Shown here piece after piece: positions 61,871 through 64,000 of a stretch of 64,000 nt of DNA. The stretch spans positions 62,001 through 126,000 of the forward strand of contig JAENZX010000005.1 of NCBI GenBank assembly GCA_016841045.1. The letters are read 5' to 3'. Both the position numbers and the translations under genes were made by a program. This stretch comes from Thermincola carboxydiphila (GTDB lineage Bacteria > Bacillota > Thermincolia > Thermincolales > UBA2595). The notes under the pieces are model-generated. The model searched no databases, was not told the origin of the DNA, and worked only from the letters and a program-made list of their open reading frames with translations. Position 1 is the first letter of the stretch; every line of letters starts with the position of its first letter.

Positions 61871-62641
61871 ATGAGAATTTTAATCAGTAATGATGATGGA
61901 ATTAATGCACCTGGGATTAATGCTTTAAGAGAAGCCCTTGAGGACATGGGGGAAGTTTATGTGGTAGCTCCTGACAGGCCGAAAAGCGCTACTGGGCTGG
62001 GGATTACTATTCATAAACCCCTTAGGGCAGACGAAGTTAGTTTTGAAGGCGGAAAATCCAAAGGATTTGCAGTTAATGGCACCCCTTCGGACTGTGTTAA
62101 ACTTGCTATTCAGGCTTTACTTCCCAAATTACCTGATATTGTTGTATCAGGGATAAACCTTGGACCAAATCTGGGAACAGATGTATTATACTCAGGTACG
62201 GTTTCGGCTGCTTTAGAAGGAGTAATAAATGGTGTTCCATCTGTGGCTGTTTCCCTTGCCACTTGGGATTGCCCTGAATTTGGGTATGCGGCGGATTTTA
62301 TGAGGAAAATGGTTAAAGTCGTATATGAAAAAGGGCTTCCTGACGAAACACTTCTGAATGTAAATTTCCCACTCACCGATTGTGGGGCAAAGGCCAAAAA
62401 GGTTAGTATCACCCGCCTGGGAAAAAGAAGATATGAGAACAGCTTCGAGAAGAGACATGACCCCAGAGGAAAAAGCTACTATTGGATGGGTGGCGAAGTT
62501 TTGGACATTAATGCTGAGCCAGGGACAGATATTGCTGCAGTAAAGTCTGGGGAGATTTCAGTTACTCCACTTTTGTTTGATGTTACAAATGCTGCTTTTA
62601 TGAATAAAGTAGATTCCTGGAACCTGGATAATTTACTTTGA
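61871..62641 (+). CDS. surE: 5'-nucleotidase SurE
   Basis: 256 aa. SurE dephosphorylates nucleoside 5'- and 3'-monophosphates in a metal-dependent manner. MRILISNDDGINAPGI carries the NDDG metal site. VVAPDRPKSATGLGIT, VNGTPSDCVKLAI and VVSGINLGPNLGTDVLYSGTV are the other family blocks. TAAGGAGGAA precedes the ATG. Strong terminator follows. Probably a housekeeping or stationary-phase nucleotide scavenger. Confidence 0.96.
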   Translation: MRILISNDDGINAPGINALREALEDMGEVYVVAPDRPKSATGLGITIHKPLRADEVSFEGGKSKGFAVNGTPSDCVKLAIQALLPKLPDIVVSGINLGPNLGTDVLYSGTVSAALEGVINGVPSVAVSLATWDCPEFGYAADFMRKMVKVVYEKGLPDETLLNVNFPLTDCGAKAKKVSITRLGKRRYENSFEKRHDPRGKSYYWMGGEVLDINAEPGTDIAAVKSGEISVTPLLFDVTNAAFMNKVDSWNLDNLL

Positions 62642-62681
62642 AAAAACCGGGATGGGGCTTAAAGCCTATCCCGGTTTTTTT
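62642..62681. terminator. Terminator between surE and the spoVB-like gene
   Basis: A long stem (AAAAAACCGGGAT with ATCCCGGTTTTTT, plus an inner GGGCTTAAAGCC) of terminator form, usable in both directions. Confidence 0.9.
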
Positions 62682-62695
62682 CTGTTAAGAGAGAT

Positions 62696-64000
62696 TTAGA
62701 AAAACTTATTGAATACGGGGATTTTTTTGAGCTCCGACGACTTGAGCGTTCCTAAAAGAATTACTAACAGTAAATATGCAGGAAACCCGGTTGTTATAGA
62801 AAGAGCTACAGCGGCGCTGGCACTTCCCACAGCATTAAAAATCAGGGTGTAAACTTTGGTGAAGAGCAACGCTGTACAAATGCCTGCGAAAAAAGGCTTT
62901 ATAGTGTCATTTAGAAAAACCAGCCTAAAGGCAGTGAATTTATATAGAGATATGATGTTTAAAACAGCAGTGAGAATAAAATAAAGGTTGTAAGATTGAA
63001 TTATTCCGATAAAACCCAAACCGGGGATAAACGCCAGAGTAGAAATGGCAGCGATCTTCAGCATGCCCCCTATAAGCATATTTTTTAAAGGTATGGCTGG
63101 GAGCCCTAAACCCTGAAGTACTCCGGAAGTTGTTTGCTGCAGATACGCAAAAAGCCCGCCGATAGCAAGGGTACGAAGAAAGACACCACTGTCGGGAGAA
63201 CCGTAGATCACTGCTGTTAATTGATTGGAGAGCACAAGGTATGCCGCAATAAAGGGGATGCCGGCTATTATAGTCACTCGCACAGCAGTACTGGTGCGTG
63301 AACTAACTACATATGGCCGGTTTTGGGCTACTGCTTCGGAAATCGCAGGCACAAGACTTGTAGCAAGAGAAACAGTTATCACTGAAGGAATAAAAAGCAG
63401 AGTAAGGGCTACGCTGGTCAGCTGACCATATAGGGCAGTTGCCATTGAGGTTGTATAGCCAACTTTTTTCAGCATAACCGGTATAAGTAAAGAGTCAGCA
63501 GTTAGCATTATAGTTGCTGCAATACGGCCAAGGGTAATGGGAGTGCACATGTCAATAAGCTGTCTTAAGATATCAATACAATCTCTGTAATGAGGCAGTT
63601 CCATTCTAAAATTAACAGGTTTAGACCTGAAAAAAATAAAAAGCATTACTAATAATCCAATCAATTCACCGACAATGCTGGCCAGTGAAATCCCTACAAC
63701 GGCCCACTGCAGACCCCGTGGAAGAAGCAGAGTTGCCATCGTGAAACCTGCAAACACTCGAACAACCTGCTCAGCTACTTGACCAACTGCCGGCGGGTTC
63801 ATGTTCATTAATCCCTGAAAGAAGCCTCTGAAGGCGGAGCTTATTGAAACTATTATTACTCCGGGTAAAAGACATAAAAAGATAGGGTAAACTTTTTGAT
63901 TAACAAAAACATGTTGTTTAAGAAGAGGAGCAATTGAATATGAAAGCAAAGTGAAAAATATTCCAGAACAAATAAGAATCAGTAGTGACAGCCATAAAAT
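62696..64000 (-). CDS. MATE/MOP-type lipid flippase, SpoVB-like (N-terminus beyond the window edge)
   Basis: 434 codons are visible and the frame is open to the window end. About eleven hydrophobic helices with the polysaccharide-exporter (MviN/SpoVB) pattern: SSAFRGFFQGLMNMNPPAVGQ, EQVVRVFAG and VMLKKVGYTTSMATALYGQLTSVALT. SpoVB proteins (about 520 aa) flip lipid-linked precursors during spore cortex synthesis; MurJ is the vegetative counterpart. The other sporulation genes in the window and the SpoVB-like motif make that assignment likely, though a generic polysaccharide exporter cannot be excluded. Confidence 0.85.
   Translation of the reverse strand: MLWLSLLILICSGIFFTLLSYSIAPLLKQHVFVNQKVYPIFLCLLPGVIIVSISSAFRGFFQGLMNMNPPAVGQVAEQVVRVFAGFTMATLLLPRGLQWAVVGISLASIVGELIGLLVMLFIFFRSKPVNFRMELPHYRDCIDILRQLIDMCTPITLGRIAATIMLTADSLLIPVMLKKVGYTTSMATALYGQLTSVALTLLFIPSVITVSLATSLVPAISEAVAQNRPYVVSSRTSTAVRVTIIAGIPFIAAYLVLSNQLTAVIYGSPDSGVFLRTLAIGGLFAYLQQTTSGVLQGLGLPAIPLKNMLIGGMLKIAAISTLAFIPGLGFIGIIQSYNLYFILTAVLNIISLYKFTAFRLVFLNDTIKPFFAGICTALLFTKVYTLIFNAVGSASAAVALSITTGFPAYLLLVILLGTLKSSELKKIPVFNKFF

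Noticed and set aside
1-64000. CRISPR arrays, insertion sequences with transposases, prophage genes, rRNA
   Set aside because: None seen: no regular spaced repeats, no transposase or phage-type reading frames, and only one tRNA.

Overview
The window looks like the chromosome of an anaerobic, endospore-forming Firmicute of the Desulfotomaculum/Pelotomaculum type (Peptococcaceae). The evidence is a full set of sporulation markers (two alpha/beta SASP genes, gpr, spoVM, ylbJ, a spoVB-like gene), an HdrABC-FlxABCD electron-transfer locus, an [FeFe] hydrogenase, strong GGAGG ribosome binding sites, many TTG starts and moderate to low GC. This is inference from gene content; no rRNA gene is present.

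Layout. 1-4.9 kb (minus strand): a truncated, divergent UbiD-family gene, an amidohydrolase, tRNA-Pro(CGG), a headless ORF remnant and a solitary [FeFe] hydrogenase. 5.0-7.0 kb: a spore block of three small genes with candidate sigma-G promoters, converging on the germination protease that degrades SASPs. 7.2-9.7 kb: nucleotide-sugar dehydrogenase and glycosyltransferase. 9.9-11.3 kb: zinc phospholipase C-like and YkuK-like genes. 11.4-14.4 kb: a Pho-box-controlled pstS-pstC-pstA cluster lacking pstB. 14.7-20.3 kb: housekeeping genes (rsmD, coaD, a coiled-coil gene, ylbJ, tmcAL, yceD, rpmF) interrupted by a pair of palindromic repeat elements, one with a nested palindrome. 20.6-25.0 kb: a DinG-type helicase, psd, pssA and the 22-codon spoVM. 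25.4-32.2 kb: hdrC-hdrB-hdrA-flxD-flxC-flxB-flxA. 32.3-38.7 kb: a small membrane protein, a TetR-controlled efflux operon, and two TerC-family genes, one behind a yybP-ykoY (manganese) riboswitch. 38.7-50.2 kb: a hemerythrin, addB-addA and an AT-richer YhaO/YhaN-like nuclease/ATPase pair. 50.3-52.7 kb: a PhoP-like regulator, a HAD phosphatase and decayed gene fragments. 52.9-57.1 kb: a c-di-GMP module (EAL-CBS, chemoreceptor, CBS-GGDEF). 57.4-60.1 kb: two TPR proteins. 60.2-64 kb: queE, folE, ypmA, surE and a truncated spoVB-like gene.

The main finding is the Hdr-Flx locus. Both hdrA and flxD are cut by an in-frame UGA at a position where a cysteine is expected. Each UGA is followed within 30 nt by a perfect short hairpin with a G in a 3-nt loop, as in bacterial SECIS elements. 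I read both genes as intact selenoproteins, so two contacting subunits of one predicted flavin-based electron-bifurcating complex would each carry selenocysteine. The second finding is the CBS-GGDEF gene, whose N-terminal CBS domain is complete only if translation begins at an AUU codon behind a good ribosome binding site.
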